A stretch of DNA of 64,000 bases. Source: Modestobacter sp. VKM Ac-2982 (lineage in GTDB: Bacteria; Actinomycetota; Actinomycetes; Mycobacteriales; Geodermatophilaceae). Location: NCBI RefSeq assembly GCF_026967935.1, contig NZ_JAPVBL010000004.1, positions 186,001-250,000 on the forward strand, read 5' to 3'. This document shows positions 8,134 through 18,828 of the stretch, one piece after another. How positions within the stretch are numbered: the first letter of the stretch is position 1; each line of letters starts with the position of its first letter. Below the pieces are notes generated by a model. That model was not told the origin of the DNA and did no database searches. It saw only the letters and a program-made list of their open reading frames with translations. A program made the translations under genes and the position numbers.

Positions 8134-8375
8134 GGGATGAGCTCGTGCGGCTCCACTCGGCCGACGGCTGCCTCGGCGAGGCTCTCCCGGAGACGCCGGG
8201 CGTTCTCCGGCGACTGGAGGAGGTGCACCGTCTCCTTCAACGAGTGGTACTCATCCGCGGAGACGAGGAACGCCGTCCCCTTCTTCGACACGATCTCCAC
8301 CGCGACCTGGTCGTCGTTCACCTCTTCGATGAGCGGGAACAGTCGTTGACGGGCTTCGCTGGCGGTGACGGACAC
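8130..8375 (-). CDS. yefM: YefM-family antitoxin
   Basis: An 81-aa Phd/YefM antitoxin. The DNA-binding N-terminus (MSVTASEARQRLFPLIEEVN) and the typical KKGTAFLVSADEYHSL segment are clear. The C-terminal half should wrap the toxin. The start is GTG 8375 with GGAGG 4 nt upstream. A direct GTAC-containing inverted repeat lies just upstream and suits conditional autoregulation by the YefM-YoeB complex. It lies downstream of, and in the same direction as, the acyl-CoA dehydrogenase gene (40-nt gap). Confidence 0.94.
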   Translation of the reverse strand: MSVTASEARQRLFPLIEEVNDDQVAVEIVSKKGTAFLVSADEYHSLKETVHLLQSPENARRLRESLAEAAVGRVEPHELIP

Positions 8376-8391
8376 GAGACCTCCATCGGCA

Positions 8392-8415
8392 AGTGGTACG
8401 AGAAACTGTACTACT
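8392..8415 (-). promoter_or_regulatory. Candidate YefM operator
   Basis: AGTGGTAC (8392-8399) and GTACTACT (8408-8415) form an inverted repeat (7 of 8 pairs) with two GTAC cores 12 nt apart. Known YefM operators are built on TGTACA palindromes, so this is a plausible autoregulatory site. It ends on the stop codon of the upstream acyl-CoA dehydrogenase. Confidence 0.5.
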
Positions 8416-9571
8416 CAGCCGAGGCCGAGGGAGCGGGCGATCAGCATGCGCTGCACCTCGCTCGTCCCCTCGCCGATCTCCAGGATCTTGGCGTCCCGGT
8501 AGAACCGGCCGACCGGGAACTCGGTCATGAACCCGTACCCGCCGTGCACCTGGGTGGCGTAGCGGGCGTTCTCCATCGCCATCTCCGAGCTGTACAGCTT
8601 GGCGATCGAGGCCTCCCGCTTGAACGGCTCGCCGCGCAGCATCTTCTCCGCCGCCCGGTAGTAGGCCAGCCGCGCGGTCGAGGCCCGCACCTCCATGTCG
8701 GCGATCATGAACTGCACCGCCTGGTTGCGGCCGATCGGCTGCCCGAACGCCTCCCGCTCCCCGGCGTACTTGACCGACTCGTCGACGCACCCCTGGGCCA
8801 ACCCCACGGCCAGCGCGGAGATGGCGATCCGGCCCTCGTCCAGGATCGACAGGAACTGGGCGTACCCCCGCCCCCGCTCCCCCACCAGGTTCTCCGCGGG
8901 CACCCGGCAGTCGCTGAAGGCGAGCTCGCGGGTGTCCGAGGCGTTCCAGCCGACCTTCGCGTACCGCTTGCCGACGGCGAACCCCGGGGTGCCCGACGGC
9001 ACGATGATCGCGGAGATCTCCTTGCCGCCGTCGGGCTTGGTGCCGGTGACCGCGGTGACGATGACCAGGTCGGTGATCTCGGTGCCGGAGTTGGTGATGA
9101 ACGCCTTCGAGCCGTTGATCACCCACTCGCCGTCCTCGAGCCGGGCGGTGGTCTTCGTGGCCCCGGCATCGGAACCGCCACCGGCCTCGGTCAGCCCGAA
9201 GGCGCCCAGCGCCTCACCGGCGCACAGCCGGGGCAGCCACTGCTGCTTCTGCTCCTCGGTGCCGAACCGGAAGATCGGCATCGCGCCCAGCGACACCCCG
9301 GCCTCCAGGGTGATCGCCACCGAGCTGTCGACGCGGGCCAGCTCCTCCAGCGCCACGCACAGGGTGAAGTAGTCACCGCCCGAGCCGCCGTACTCCTCGG
9401 GGAACGGCAGGCCGAACAGGCCCAGCTCGCCCATCTGCCGCACGATGTCGGTGGGGAACTCGTCGCGCTCGTAGAACCCGCCGATCTGCGGTGCGATGAC
9501 CTCCACGGCGAACTCGCGGACCACCTTCCGCAGCGCCTCGGTCTCCTCGTCGAGCCGGTAGTCCAGCACGG

Positions 9572-9575
<4 letters not shown>
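8415..9575 (-). CDS. Acyl-CoA dehydrogenase (FadE19-like, branched-chain pathway)
   Basis: A 386-aa FAD-dependent acyl-CoA dehydrogenase of normal family length. Visible signatures are [14 protein letters not shown] (FAD/substrate binding), [18 protein letters not shown] and [20 protein letters not shown] with the terminal [12 protein letters not shown]. It is placed like mycobacterial fadE19, directly after accA1, so it is probably an isovaleryl- or isobutyryl-type dehydrogenase in leucine/valine degradation. The ATG at 9575 overlaps the stop of the biotin carboxylase gene by 4 nt, indicating translational coupling. Exact chain specificity cannot be read from the sequence. Confidence 0.9.
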
Positions 9576-11566
<1,991 letters not shown>

Positions 11567-11589
11567 GGCTTAGCACCCCCCACGGGAGA

Positions 11590-11611
11590 GGCCAAGATCG
11601 CGCTTTTGGCC
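11590..11611 (-). repeat. Stop-linked palindrome, copy 1
   Basis: Imperfect palindrome GGCCAAGATCG/CGCTTTTGGCC (9 of 11 pairs), separated from the TGA of the miniprotein gene (11622-11624) by CCCCGCCTGG on the minus strand. Related copies are at 12444-12473 and 34726-34749. Confidence 0.7.
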
Positions 11612-11621
11612 CCAGGCGGGG

Positions 11622-11807
11622 TCAGGCTGCCTTGCGGGTGCTCTTCGCGAGGGCGACGTCGGCCTTGGTGGCCTTGACCAGCCGGCGCTTCTTGACCGTG
11701 TAGCCGGGCGGGAGCGTGCCCTCGGCGAGCGCGCGCAGCGGACAACGACCACACCGCGGCTTGTCGACGCAGCACTTCTTCTTGGGCATCTTCGCCGACT
11801 TCCCCAC
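11622..11807 (-). CDS. Small Cys-rich basic actinobacterial protein
   Basis: A 61-aa protein of the kind found widely in actinobacteria and annotated only as hypothetical. The KKKCCVDKPRCGRCPLRAL segment holds four cysteines (two adjacent, then C-x2-C), probably a zinc or Fe-S site, in a strongly Lys/Arg-rich context that suggests nucleic-acid contact. The start is GTG 11807; ATG seven codons in (MPKKK) is an alternative. It sits between accA1 and the ferritin gene, in the accA1 direction with a 55-nt gap. Function is not known. Confidence 0.78.
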   Translation of the reverse strand: MGKSAKMPKKKCCVDKPRCGRCPLRALAEGTLPPGYTVKKRRLVKATKADVALAKSTRKAA

Positions 11808-11905
11808 GCGGTGAGGTTAGCCATGCCTTGCCGACCCGTCCACGGGTACGGCGTGTCGCCCGCTACCGTTCCAGGGACGTCACCTTGCGACCTACAGGAG
11901 TCCCG

Positions 11906-12436
11906 ATGGCCGCCGATGCCTTCATCGACCTGCTCAACGCCCAGATCGGCCACGAGTTCGCCGCCCACCAGCAGTACGTGGCCTGCGCCATCTACTTCGA
12001 CGAGCTGACCATGCCGCAGACCGCGCAGCTCTTCTTCGACCAGGCCGGCGAAGAGCGCGACCACGCGATGATGATGGTGCGCTACCTGCTCGACGCCGAC
12101 GCCCCGGTCAAGATGCCCGGCATCGCCGCCCCGATCACGGAGTTCGCCGACGTCGTCGCGCCGGTCGCCCTGGCCCTGGAGCAGGAGAAGCGGGTCACCG
12201 AGCAGATCAACCAGCTCACCGCGGTCGCCCGGCAGCACAACGACTTCGCCTCCGACCAGTTCATGCAGTGGTTCATCAAGGAGCAGGTCGAGGAGGTCAG
12301 CAAGATGAGCGACCTGCTCGCCGTCGTCCGCCGCTCGGCCCACGACGTGGAGCAGATCGAGGACTACGTGCTGCGCGAGGTCAAGCCCGAGGGCACCGAC
12401 CCGATGGCCCCCGCGATCGCCGGCGCCGCCGGCTGA
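11906..12436 (+). CDS. Ferritin (BfrB/FtnA-type, non-haem)
   Basis: A 176-aa ferritin that oxidises and stores iron in a 24-mer shell. Ferroxidase-site residues are visible: E in QIGHEFAAHQQY, EERDHAMMMV (Glu and His) and LALEQEKRVTEQIN in the third helix. The Met that would ligate haem in bacterioferritins is not evident. The start is ATG 11906 with CAGGAG at 11895-11900; a longer frame upstream has no such signal. It is a lone rightward gene between accA1 and accD1, ending convergent to accD1 with a shared stop-linked palindrome. Confidence 0.92.
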   Translation: MAADAFIDLLNAQIGHEFAAHQQYVACAIYFDELTMPQTAQLFFDQAGEERDHAMMMVRYLLDADAPVKMPGIAAPITEFADVVAPVALALEQEKRVTEQINQLTAVARQHNDFASDQFMQWFIKEQVEEVSKMSDLLAVVRRSAHDVEQIEDYVLREVKPEGTDPMAPAIAGAAG

Positions 12437-12443
12437 CCCCGTC

Positions 12444-12473
12444 GAGGGGCCAAAGTCGCGATCTTGGCCCCTC
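12444..12473. repeat. Stop-linked palindrome, copy 2 (bidirectional)
   Basis: A 30-nt palindrome, GAGGGGCCAAAGTCG paired with CGATCTTGGCCCCTC (13 of 15 pairs). On the left it is joined by CCCCGTC to the ferritin TGA (12434-12436). On the right CGGGGC joins it to the accD1 TGA (12480-12482, minus strand). It probably serves as terminator for both convergent genes. Confidence 0.8.
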
Positions 12474-12479
12474 CGGGGC

Positions 12480-14099
12480 TCACATCCGGAAGACGCCATA
12501 GCCGACCTCCTCGAGGGGGGCGTTAGCGCACGCGGAGAGCGCGAGCCCGAGCACGGTGCGGGTCTGGGCGGGGTCGATGACGCCGTCGTCCCAGAGCCGG
12601 GCCGTGGCGTGGTACGGGTGGCCCTGCTCCTCGTAGCGGGCCCGGATCGGCGCCTTGAACGCCTCTTCGTCCTCGGCGCTCCAGTCGTCCCCGAGCCGGT
12701 CCCGGCGGACCTGGGCCAGCACGCTGGCCGCCTGCTCCCCGCCCATCACCGAGATGCGCGCGTTGGGCCAGGTGAACAGGAACCGGGGCGAGTACGCCCG
12801 ACCGCACATCGAGTAGTTGCCGGCGCCGAACGAGCCACCGATGACGACGGTCAGCTTGGGCACCCGCGCGCAGGCCACGGCGGTGACCATCTTCGCGCCG
12901 TGCTTGGCGATGCCGCCGGCCTCGTAGTCGCGGCCGACCATGAAGCCGGAGATGTTCTGCAGGAACAGCAGCGGGGTCTTCCGCCGGTCGCAGAGCTCGA
13001 TGAAGTGCGCCCCCTTGAGCGCCGACTCGGCGAACAGCACGCCGTTGTTGGCGATGATCCCCACCGGGTGCCCGTGCAGCCGGGCGAAGCCGGTGACCAG
13101 GGTCGACCCGTACAGCGGCTTGAACTCGGCGAACCGGCTGCCGTCGACCAGCCGGGCGATCACCTCGCGGACGTCGTAGGGCGTGCGGGTGTCGACCGGG
13201 ACGACGTCGTACAGGCTCTCCGCCGGGTAGGCGGGCTCCTCGACCGGCTCGACGTCCCAGGGCCGGGGCTCGCGCGGGCCGAGCGTGCCGACGATCTGCC
13301 GGACGATCTGCAGCGCGTGCGCGTCGTCCTCGGCGAGGTGGTCGGTGACCCCGCTGACCCGGGAGTGCAGGTCGCCGCCGCCGAGGTCTTCGGCGCTGAC
13401 CTCCTCCCCCGTCGCGGCCTTCACCAGCGGGGGGCCGCCCAGGAAGATCGTCCCCTGACCGCGGACGATGACCGCCTCGTCGCTCATCGCCGGCACGTAG
13501 GCACCGCCGGCGGTGCACGAGCCGAGAACGGCGGCGATCTGCGGGATCCCCGCCTTCGACAGGTTCGCCTGGTTGAAGAAGATCCGGCCGAAGTGCTCGC
13601 GGTCGGGGAACACCTCGTCCTGCAACGGCAGGAACGCCCCGCCGGAGTCGACCAGGTAGATGCAGGGCAGCCGGTTCTCCTTGGCCACCTCCTGCGCCCG
13701 CAGGTGCTTCTTCACCGTCATCGGGTAGTAGGTGCCGCCCTTGACGGTGGCGTCGTTGGCGACGACGACGACCTCGCGCCCGGCCACCCTGCCGACCCCG
13801 GTGATGATCCCGGCGGCCGGCGCCTCGTCGTCGTACAGCCCGTGCGCGGCCAGCGGCGAGAGCTCGAGGAACGGGCTCCCCGGGTCCAGCAGCGCGTCGA
13901 CCCGCTCGCGCGGAAGCAGCTTGCCGCGGTCGGTGTGCCGCTGCCGGGCCCGTTCGCCACCACCGAGCGCCACCCGGGCCAGCTGGGCGGCCAGCGCGGC
14001 GGCCAGGCCGGCGTGGTGCGCGGCGTTGCCGGCCACCGCCGGGTCGGCCGACGGGGCACTGGGCAGCACCGGTGCGTCCACGGGAGTGAGGTTAACCAC
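12480..14099 (-). CDS. Methylcrotonyl-CoA carboxylase-type carboxyltransferase beta subunit (AccD1-like)
   Basis: A 539-aa carboxyltransferase that moves CO2 from biotin to an acyl-Co[37 protein letters not shown] and [19 protein letters not shown] with [10 protein letters not shown] are the methylcrotonyl-CoA carboxylase beta pattern. Length fits MccB/AccD1 rather than the propionyl-CoA carboxylase subunits. With accA1 and fadE it forms the leucine-degradation set known from mycobacteria. The start is GTG 14099, or GTG 14081 (MDAPVLPS), which would leave more room for the operator that spans the start codon. It is divergent from a TetR regulator. Confidence 0.9.
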   Translation of the reverse strand: MVNLTPVDAPVLPSAPSADPAVAGNAAHHAGLAAALAAQLARVALGGGERARQRHTDRGKLLPRERVDALLDPGSPFLELSPLAAHGLYDDEAPAAGIITGVGRVAGREVVVVANDATVKGGTYYPMTVKKHLRAQEVAKENRLPCIYLVDSGGAFLPLQDEVFPDREHFGRIFFNQANLSKAGIPQIAAVLGSCTAGGAYVPAMSDEAVIVRGQGTIFLGGPPLVKAATGEEVSAEDLGGGDLHSRVSGVTDHLAEDDAHALQIVRQIVGTLGPREPRPWDVEPVEEPAYPAESLYDVVPVDTRTPYDVREVIARLVDGSRFAEFKPLYGSTLVTGFARLHGHPVGIIANNGVLFAESALKGAHFIELCDRRKTPLLFLQNISGFMVGRDYEAGGIAKHGAKMVTAVACARVPKLTVVIGGSFGAGNYSMCGRAYSPRFLFTWPNARISVMGGEQAASVLAQVRRDRLGDDWSAEDEEAFKAPIRARYEEQGHPYHATARLWDDGVIDPAQTRTVLGLALSACANAPLEEVGYGVFRM

Positions 14100-14137
14100 C
14101 GTTCACAGTGCCGGTCCAGTGTGAACGGCCATTAACC
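14090..14137. promoter_or_regulatory. Operator-like inverted repeat between accD1-type gene and tetR
   Basis: Two 20-nt arms (14090-14109 and 14118-14137) match at 15 positions. The inner half-sites are CCGTTCACA and TGTGAACGG, the outer ones GGTTAA and TTAACC. The element fills the whole 45-nt divergent gap and covers the annotated start codon of the carboxyltransferase. This fits repression of both genes by the TetR protein. Confidence 0.65.
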
Positions 14138-14144
14138 TGACGCC

Positions 14145-14741
14145 GTGACGTCCCAGCAGGACAGCGCCCTGCACAGCGACGCGGCGAACCCGTCCCGCCG
14201 GGAGCAGATCCTGCGCGCGGCCGCCCAGCTGTTCGCCGAGCGCGGCTCGCGCTCGGTCGGCGTCGACGACGTCGGTGCCGCCGTGGGCGTGACCGGCCCG
14301 GCGATCTACCGGCACTTCGCCAGCAAGGACGCCATGCTGGCCGAGATGCTGCTGCGGATCAGCGAGCGGCTGCTGGCCGGCGGCACCGAGCGGATCGCGG
14401 CGGCCGGCGACTCACCGGTCGACCAGCTGCGCGCCCTGGTGGAGTTCCAGGTCGACTTCGCCCTGGACAACCCCGCGCTGATCACGGTGCAGGACCGGGA
14501 CCTGGGCGCGCTGACCGACCGGGACGCCCGCCAGGTGCGGCAGCTGCAGCGGCGCTACGTCGAGGAGTGGGTCGCCGTCCTCGCCCGGGTCCACCCCGGC
14601 GCCTCGACCGCGGCCTGCCGGGCCCGGGCGCACGCACTGTTCGGGCTGATCAACTCCACGCCGCACAGCGCGGGCCGGGTCGCCCGCCCGGCGATGGCCG
14701 AGCTGCTGGCCGGGATGGCCATGGCCGCCGCCACGAGCTGA
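14145..14741 (+). CDS. TetR-family repressor (BkaR-like position)
   Basis: A 198-aa TetR regulator. The N-terminal DNA-binding domain is clear (RREQILRAAAQLFAERG, then VGVTGPAIYRHFASKDAML, the helix-turn-helix with conserved YRHF). The C-terminal domain is unspecialised. In mycobacteria the accD1/accA1/fadE19 locus is controlled by the nearby TetR protein BkaR. The divergent placement here and the shared palindrome suggest the same role, with an acyl-CoA or keto-acid as likely effector (inference). The GTG start at 14145 is almost leaderless relative to the operator. Confidence 0.88.
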   Translation: MTSQQDSALHSDAANPSRREQILRAAAQLFAERGSRSVGVDDVGAAVGVTGPAIYRHFASKDAMLAEMLLRISERLLAGGTERIAAAGDSPVDQLRALVEFQVDFALDNPALITVQDRDLGALTDRDARQVRQLQRRYVEEWVAVLARVHPGASTAACRARAHALFGLINSTPHSAGRVARPAMAELLAGMAMAAATS

Positions 14742-14751
14742 CGGCGCTGCC

Positions 14752-16506
14752 TCAGTTGGTGACGCCCTCGCCGGGGAGCGAGAGACCGGCGCTGGCCAGC
14801 GCGTCCAGGCCCGAGGTGGCGCCCGCCTGGGCCCCGGCCCACGAGGTCTCCACGATGGTGACCGTGGAGCCCTGCTGGCTGCTGGCGTACTGGGCGCTGG
14901 ACAGCCGCTCGGGTGCGCCGTCGTACCGCACCCCCTCGCGCAGCAGGTCGCTGACGTTGCCGCTGCCGTCGGTGTCGGTCAGCGAGCGGAGCGCCTGGGC
15001 GCTGGCCGCGTCGGGCATGGTCACCCGGGCCACGGAGACGACCGCGGGCAGGCCGTCGACCTCCGCCGACCACAGCGCCCGGTCCAGGTCGGTGCAGTCG
15101 CTGTTGGCGAAGAACCCGGCGACGGCGTCGTAGGCGTGCCCGTTGCAGGTCGCGTCCTCCTCGGCCACCTGCAGCGTGAAGGTGGTGCCGTTGACGACTG
15201 CGGTGGAGCCGATGACGGGGCCCGGGGGCGCCGACGTGGTGGGCGCGGCTCCGGCGGTCGCACCCGCCGTCGTCGTCCCCGCGTCACCGTCGTCCTCGGT
15301 CAGCGCCAGGACACCGACGACGGTGAGCAGCGCCACCACCGCCAGCACCGCCGCCACGAGCAGGACCTGGCGGCGGCGGGAGGAGCCGCCCCCGGCGGTC
15401 GTCGCGCTGCTGCCCGACGCCGGCTGGAGGGGGCGGGCCTGCGGACGGGGACGGAGCTCCGGTGGCAGCTCGCGCGGCCGCTGTTCAGCAGGTCCCGCGC
15501 CGGCCTCGGGGGTGCCGAAGAGCCCGCCCAGGCCGCCGGTGTCCTCGGCCGGGGGGCCGCCCGGCTCGTGGACCAGCGCCATGGTGTCGCCGGGGCGGGC
15601 CGGCGGCGCGTCGGGAGCAGGTGCTGCCTCCGCGGCGGGGACGGCGGCGGAGGCGGACGCGTCGGCCCTCCGCTCAGCGGCCTCCTGCGCCTGGACCGCG
15701 GCGGCGGCGATCCGGGCAGCGGCTGCCGGGTCGACCAGCGGCCCGCCCTCGCCGCCTGCGCGTCTGGCCTGCGGCGCGGGTGCCGGTGCCGCGGCGGTGG
15801 TCCGGCGGGGTGCCGCGTTGAGCGCGGCGGGGGTCAGCAGGTCCGGACGGCGCAGCACGTAGGGCGAGTAGGGAAAGCCCTCGCCGTTGAGCTCCTCGAC
15901 CGTGGGGACCCGGCCGGCCATGCCGAGGGCCTCGATGCCGGCGCGGACGTCGGCCGTCGTCCACAGTCGTGGGTTGTCCGTGCCCGCGTGCCGGGCCGCG
16001 CGGGCGACGCCGAGCTGCAGCGAGCCGGGCTCCAGGAGGGCGACCTGGTCACCCTCGCCCAGGTCGCCGTCCGCCGGCAGCAGCCCGGTCACCGATCCGG
16101 TGAGGACGGTGAGCCGGGCGATCCGCCCGGGCTCGATCCCGGCCTTGCGCAGGGTCACCGCGGCGTGCATCCCCGACCGCATCAGGCCGTCGAGCGGGTT
16201 GGAGCCCCCACCGGCCAGCTGGAGCACCTCGCCGGGCCCGTCGCCGGGCCCGATCGTCCAGGCGCCCTCGGGTGCGGCGGTGACGACGCCGGACTGGCGC
16301 TCCACCTCGACGACCCGGACGACGGCGACGCCCTCGGGCACGAACAGCACCGCGTCGGACTGCCGGCGCTGCATCGGGCCCTCGGTGACCGGCAGCGAGG
16401 CCATGACGGCACCCCGGACGCCGCTGCCGGTGTCCCAGCCCGCGAGCTCGGCGAAGAACGCACGCTCGGCCGCTGTCTGCAGCGGCGTCGGCGTGAGGAT
16501 CAGCAC
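14752..16506 (-). CDS. Single-pass membrane protein of unknown function
   Basis: A 584-aa protein I cannot assign to a family. Residues 1-230 form a cytosolic-looking domain (ERAFFAELAGWDTGSGVRG, VLFVPEGVAVVRVVEVERQ). An Ala/Pro-rich disordered linker follows to about 370, then one membrane helix after RRRQ (VLLVAAVLAVVALLTVVGVL). The exported C-terminal ~150 residues start with a Thr/Ala/Pro-rich stalk and contain two cysteines (EDATCNGHAY, NSDCTDLDR) that could pair. The start is GTG 16506 with GGAGAG upstream. This inside-linker-outside layout resembles sensors or anti-sigma-type proteins, but no catalytic motif supports that. It converges on the TetR gene with a 10-nt gap. Confidence 0.7.
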   Translation of the reverse strand: MLILTPTPLQTAAERAFFAELAGWDTGSGVRGAVMASLPVTEGPMQRRQSDAVLFVPEGVAVVRVVEVERQSGVVTAAPEGAWTIGPGDGPGEVLQLAGGGSNPLDGLMRSGMHAAVTLRKAGIEPGRIARLTVLTGSVTGLLPADGDLGEGDQVALLEPGSLQLGVARAARHAGTDNPRLWTTADVRAGIEALGMAGRVPTVEELNGEGFPYSPYVLRRPDLLTPAALNAAPRRTTAAAPAPAPQARRAGGEGGPLVDPAAAARIAAAAVQAQEAAERRADASASAAVPAAEAAPAPDAPPARPGDTMALVHEPGGPPAEDTGGLGGLFGTPEAGAGPAEQRPRELPPELRPRPQARPLQPASGSSATTAGGGSSRRRQVLLVAAVLAVVALLTVVGVLALTEDDGDAGTTTAGATAGAAPTTSAPPGPVIGSTAVVNGTTFTLQVAEEDATCNGHAYDAVAGFFANSDCTDLDRALWSAEVDGLPAVVSVARVTMPDAASAQALRSLTDTDGSGNVSDLLREGVRYDGAPERLSSAQYASSQQGSTVTIVETSWAGAQAGATSGLDALASAGLSLPGEGVTN

Positions 16507-16623
16507 GGACTCTCCAGGGGCTGGCAGCGTGGGCGCGGCAGGACGGGAGCGACCGCGGCGGGGCCGCGGCGGCTGGGCGGCGGACCGGTTCGACGTTACG
16601 TCATCGCCGGGCCCGTTCCGGGC

Positions 16624-17847
16624 TCAGCGCGAGGACGCGCCGCCCTCCCCTGCCGCGATCGGCGTGTCCCCGACCGCAGGACCGCCCGGCGCCACCGGCG
16701 CCCGCCACCGGGCGAACCGCCGGCTCCCGATGACAAGGTCCAGGCCGCCCCAGAGCACGGCGAGGCCGACCGCCACCACCGGCAGCGCCGACCAGTCCCA
16801 CGGCGGGATGACGTCGAGCGCCGACTGGACGAACGCCCCGACGGCTGCTCCCCCGGTGACGGCCAGGCCGGCCAGCCAGCCCGGCACCCGGGCGAGCACG
16901 GCGAGGTCGATGAGGACCGCACCGGCGAGCAGCATCAGCGGCAGGACCGAGGGCGGGAAGCCGGTGGCGTCCAGCAGCAACCCGGTCACCGCCCGGTAGG
17001 CGAGGTAGCTGCCGGCCAGGACCGTGGCCGTCCAGCGCAGCCCGACGGCCCGGCGGGCCAACACGAGGGCCAGCAGCCCGGCGCAGACGAGCCAGGCCGG
17101 GTGCACCCAGGCAGGCACGGGCAGCATGAACTGGACGGGCGTCTGCCCCTGCGAGGCGGCGAAGTCCAGCAGCTGGGGTTCGGCGGTGGTCCGGCCGGCC
17201 CGGTAGGCGGCCAGGGACAGCACGCCGTACTCCTGGTGCTGGTTGGGGAACATCACGTTCTCCAGGAAGAACAGCCACAGCCCCAGCGACACCAGGTCGC
17301 GCAACCGGCCGGGCGCTGCGTACAGCCACCAGCCCCGGATGGCGCCGGCGAGCATGATCGCCGTCCCCAGGTAGAGCAGTGCGTGGCTGGGGCTCCAGCT
17401 GGTGATGTCCAGCCCGTTGACCCGGTGGTTGACGACGTCGATCGGGATGGCGACCAGGAAGGTGCCGATGCCGGCCTGCATGAGCTGCAGCGCACGCCGG
17501 TCGACGCCGCGGCCGCTGTAGCTGTGGAAGACGACGAGGGCGACGACGAGGGCGGTGCCGGCCGAGTTGAGCAGGTGCGGCGGGGCCAGGTCGTCGCGCA
17601 GCCACTTGAAGTGCCAGGAGACGTCCCAGGAGGAGCCGAGCATCTTCAGCGCGAAGGCACCCAGCCAGGCCAGGTAGATCCAGCGCAGCTCGTCAGGGCT
17701 GGTGGGCCGGCCGGGACGCCCCGGGGTCATGTAGGCCTGCCAGAGCCAGCGGAGGAGCGCGACCGGGTGCCGGAACGCGTCGCCCGGGGAGGCCGGTGCG
17801 GGCACCGACGGCCGGGACGGCGACGTGAGGGAGGTGCTGGAGGACAC
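16624..17847 (-). CDS. Multi-pass membrane protein, unknown function
   Basis: About 407 aa with nine to ten hydrophobic segments after a cytosolic Ser/Pro-rich N-terminus. Conserved-looking polar stretches within the membrane region include SSWDVSWHFKW, SWSPSHALLYLG and ENVMFPNQHQEYG, whose His, Trp and acidic residues could bind a metal or quinone. I do not recognise the family with confidence. GTG 17847 is chosen as start because the longer frame runs antisense into the oligoribonuclease gene. It is divergent from that gene and lies 117 nt downstream of nothing else on its strand; the next leftward gene is the 584-aa protein. Confidence 0.65.
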   Translation of the reverse strand: MSSSTSLTSPSRPSVPAPASPGDAFRHPVALLRWLWQAYMTPGRPGRPTSPDELRWIYLAWLGAFALKMLGSSWDVSWHFKWLRDDLAPPHLLNSAGTALVVALVVFHSYSGRGVDRRALQLMQAGIGTFLVAIPIDVVNHRVNGLDITSWSPSHALLYLGTAIMLAGAIRGWWLYAAPGRLRDLVSLGLWLFFLENVMFPNQHQEYGVLSLAAYRAGRTTAEPQLLDFAASQGQTPVQFMLPVPAWVHPAWLVCAGLLALVLARRAVGLRWTATVLAGSYLAYRAVTGLLLDATGFPPSVLPLMLLAGAVLIDLAVLARVPGWLAGLAVTGGAAVGAFVQSALDVIPPWDWSALPVVAVGLAVLWGGLDLVIGSRRFARWRAPVAPGGPAVGDTPIAAGEGGASSR

Positions 17848-17986
17848 GAGCGGCTCCGCGAGGTCGGTGCAGGAGCCCGGACTGTAGCCACGGGAGAAGC
17901 CCGGGAGGCCCGTTCCCACGGCGGGCCGCGAGCCCTGGGGCGGGTGTGGCCGGTGGGCTGCCGCAGCGGTGCGTAGGGTCGCGGCC

Positions 17987-18658
17987 GTGGCGGACAGCGC
18001 AGCGAACAACCTGGTCTGGATCGACTGTGAGATGACCGGGCTCGACCTGGTCGGCGACAAGCTCATCGAGGTCGCGGTGGTGGTGACCGACTCCCAGCTC
18101 AACGTGCTCGACCCCGGGCTGGACGTGATCATCCACGCCGAGGACGCCGACCTGGCCGGGATGGCCGACGTGGTCACCGAGATGCACGCCAAGTCCGGGC
18201 TCACCGAGGAGGTGCGTGCCTCGACGGTCACCCTCGAGGAGGCCCAGGCCCTCGTGCTCGCCTACGTGAAGAGGTTCGTGCCCGAACGCCGCACCGCGCC
18301 GCTGTGCGGCAACTCGATCGGCACCGACCGCGGCTTCCTGGCGCGGGACATGCCCGAGCTCGACGACCACCTGCACTACCGGATGATCGACGTCTCCTCG
18401 ATCAAGGAGCTGTCCCGGCGCTGGTTCCCCCGGGTCTACTTCGCCCAGCCGCCCAAGGGCCTGGCCCACCGGGCGTTGGCCGACATCCTGGAGTCGATCC
18501 GGGAGCTGGCCTACTACCGGCAGACCCTCTTCGTCCCGGAGCCGGGCCCCAGCAGCGACCAGGCCCAGGCGGCGGCCACCGACGCCGTGACGGCCTTCGC
18601 ACCGCTGCTGGCGGTCGACGCCGAGCCGGCCGCCACCCCGGCCTCGTCGGAGAGCTGA
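17987..18658 (+). CDS. orn: Oligoribonuclease
   Basis: A 223-aa DEDDh 3'-5' exoribonuclease that degrades 2-5-nt RNAs and pGpG. Catalytic motifs are intact: [12 protein letters not shown] near the N-terminus, [17 protein letters not shown], and [15 protein letters not shown] with the final His and Asp. The C-terminal ~35 residues are an Ala-rich extension beyond the usual ~185-aa enzyme. GTG 17987 gives the family's normal N-terminus; GTG 17969 is also in frame. pGpG removal links it to the EAL-domain protein at 46.5 kb only in general terms. tRNA-His follows 61 nt downstream. Confidence 0.96.
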   Translation: MADSAANNLVWIDCEMTGLDLVGDKLIEVAVVVTDSQLNVLDPGLDVIIHAEDADLAGMADVVTEMHAKSGLTEEVRASTVTLEEAQALVLAYVKRFVPERRTAPLCGNSIGTDRGFLARDMPELDDHLHYRMIDVSSIKELSRRWFPRVYFAQPPKGLAHRALADILESIRELAYYRQTLFVPEPGPSSDQAQAAATDAVTAFAPLLAVDAEPAATPASSES

Positions 18659-18719
18659 CCGCCTCCGGTATCGTGTGCTCGTCCACCGGGCCGGCTCTCG
18701 CCAGCCGCCCGGTGTACAT

Positions 18720-18796
18720 GGTGGGTGTAGCTCAGCTGGTAGAGCGCCAGGTTGTGATCCTGGATGTCGCGGGTTCAAGTCCCGTCACTCACCCCA
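18720..18796 (+). tRNA. tRNA-His (GTG anticodon)
   Basis: Full cloverleaf: acceptor GTGGGTG (18721-18727) with CACTCAC (18786-18792), D-arm GCTCAGCTGGTAGAGC, anticodon GTG at 18754-18756, T-arm with TTCAAGT. CCA is encoded (18794-18796). The base before the acceptor, 18720, is G and faces C at 18793, so the histidine-specific G-1 is genomically encoded. Confidence 0.97.
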
Positions 18797-18802
18797 CCGG
18801 AG

Positions 18803-18828
18803 GCCCTGGTCAGTTCGCTGACCAGGGC
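18803..18828 (+). terminator. Terminator after tRNA-His
   Basis: An 11-bp perfect stem (18803-18813 with 18818-18828) closed by a TTCG tetraloop, starting 6 nt after the tRNA CCA. The T-rich follow-up is short. The 262 nt from here to 19090 hold no gene I can support. Confidence 0.85.

Noticed and set aside
15136-17976. A 946-codon plus-strand open frame
   Set aside because: Antisense to the two membrane-protein genes; repetitive Arg/Gly/Gln composition and no motif.
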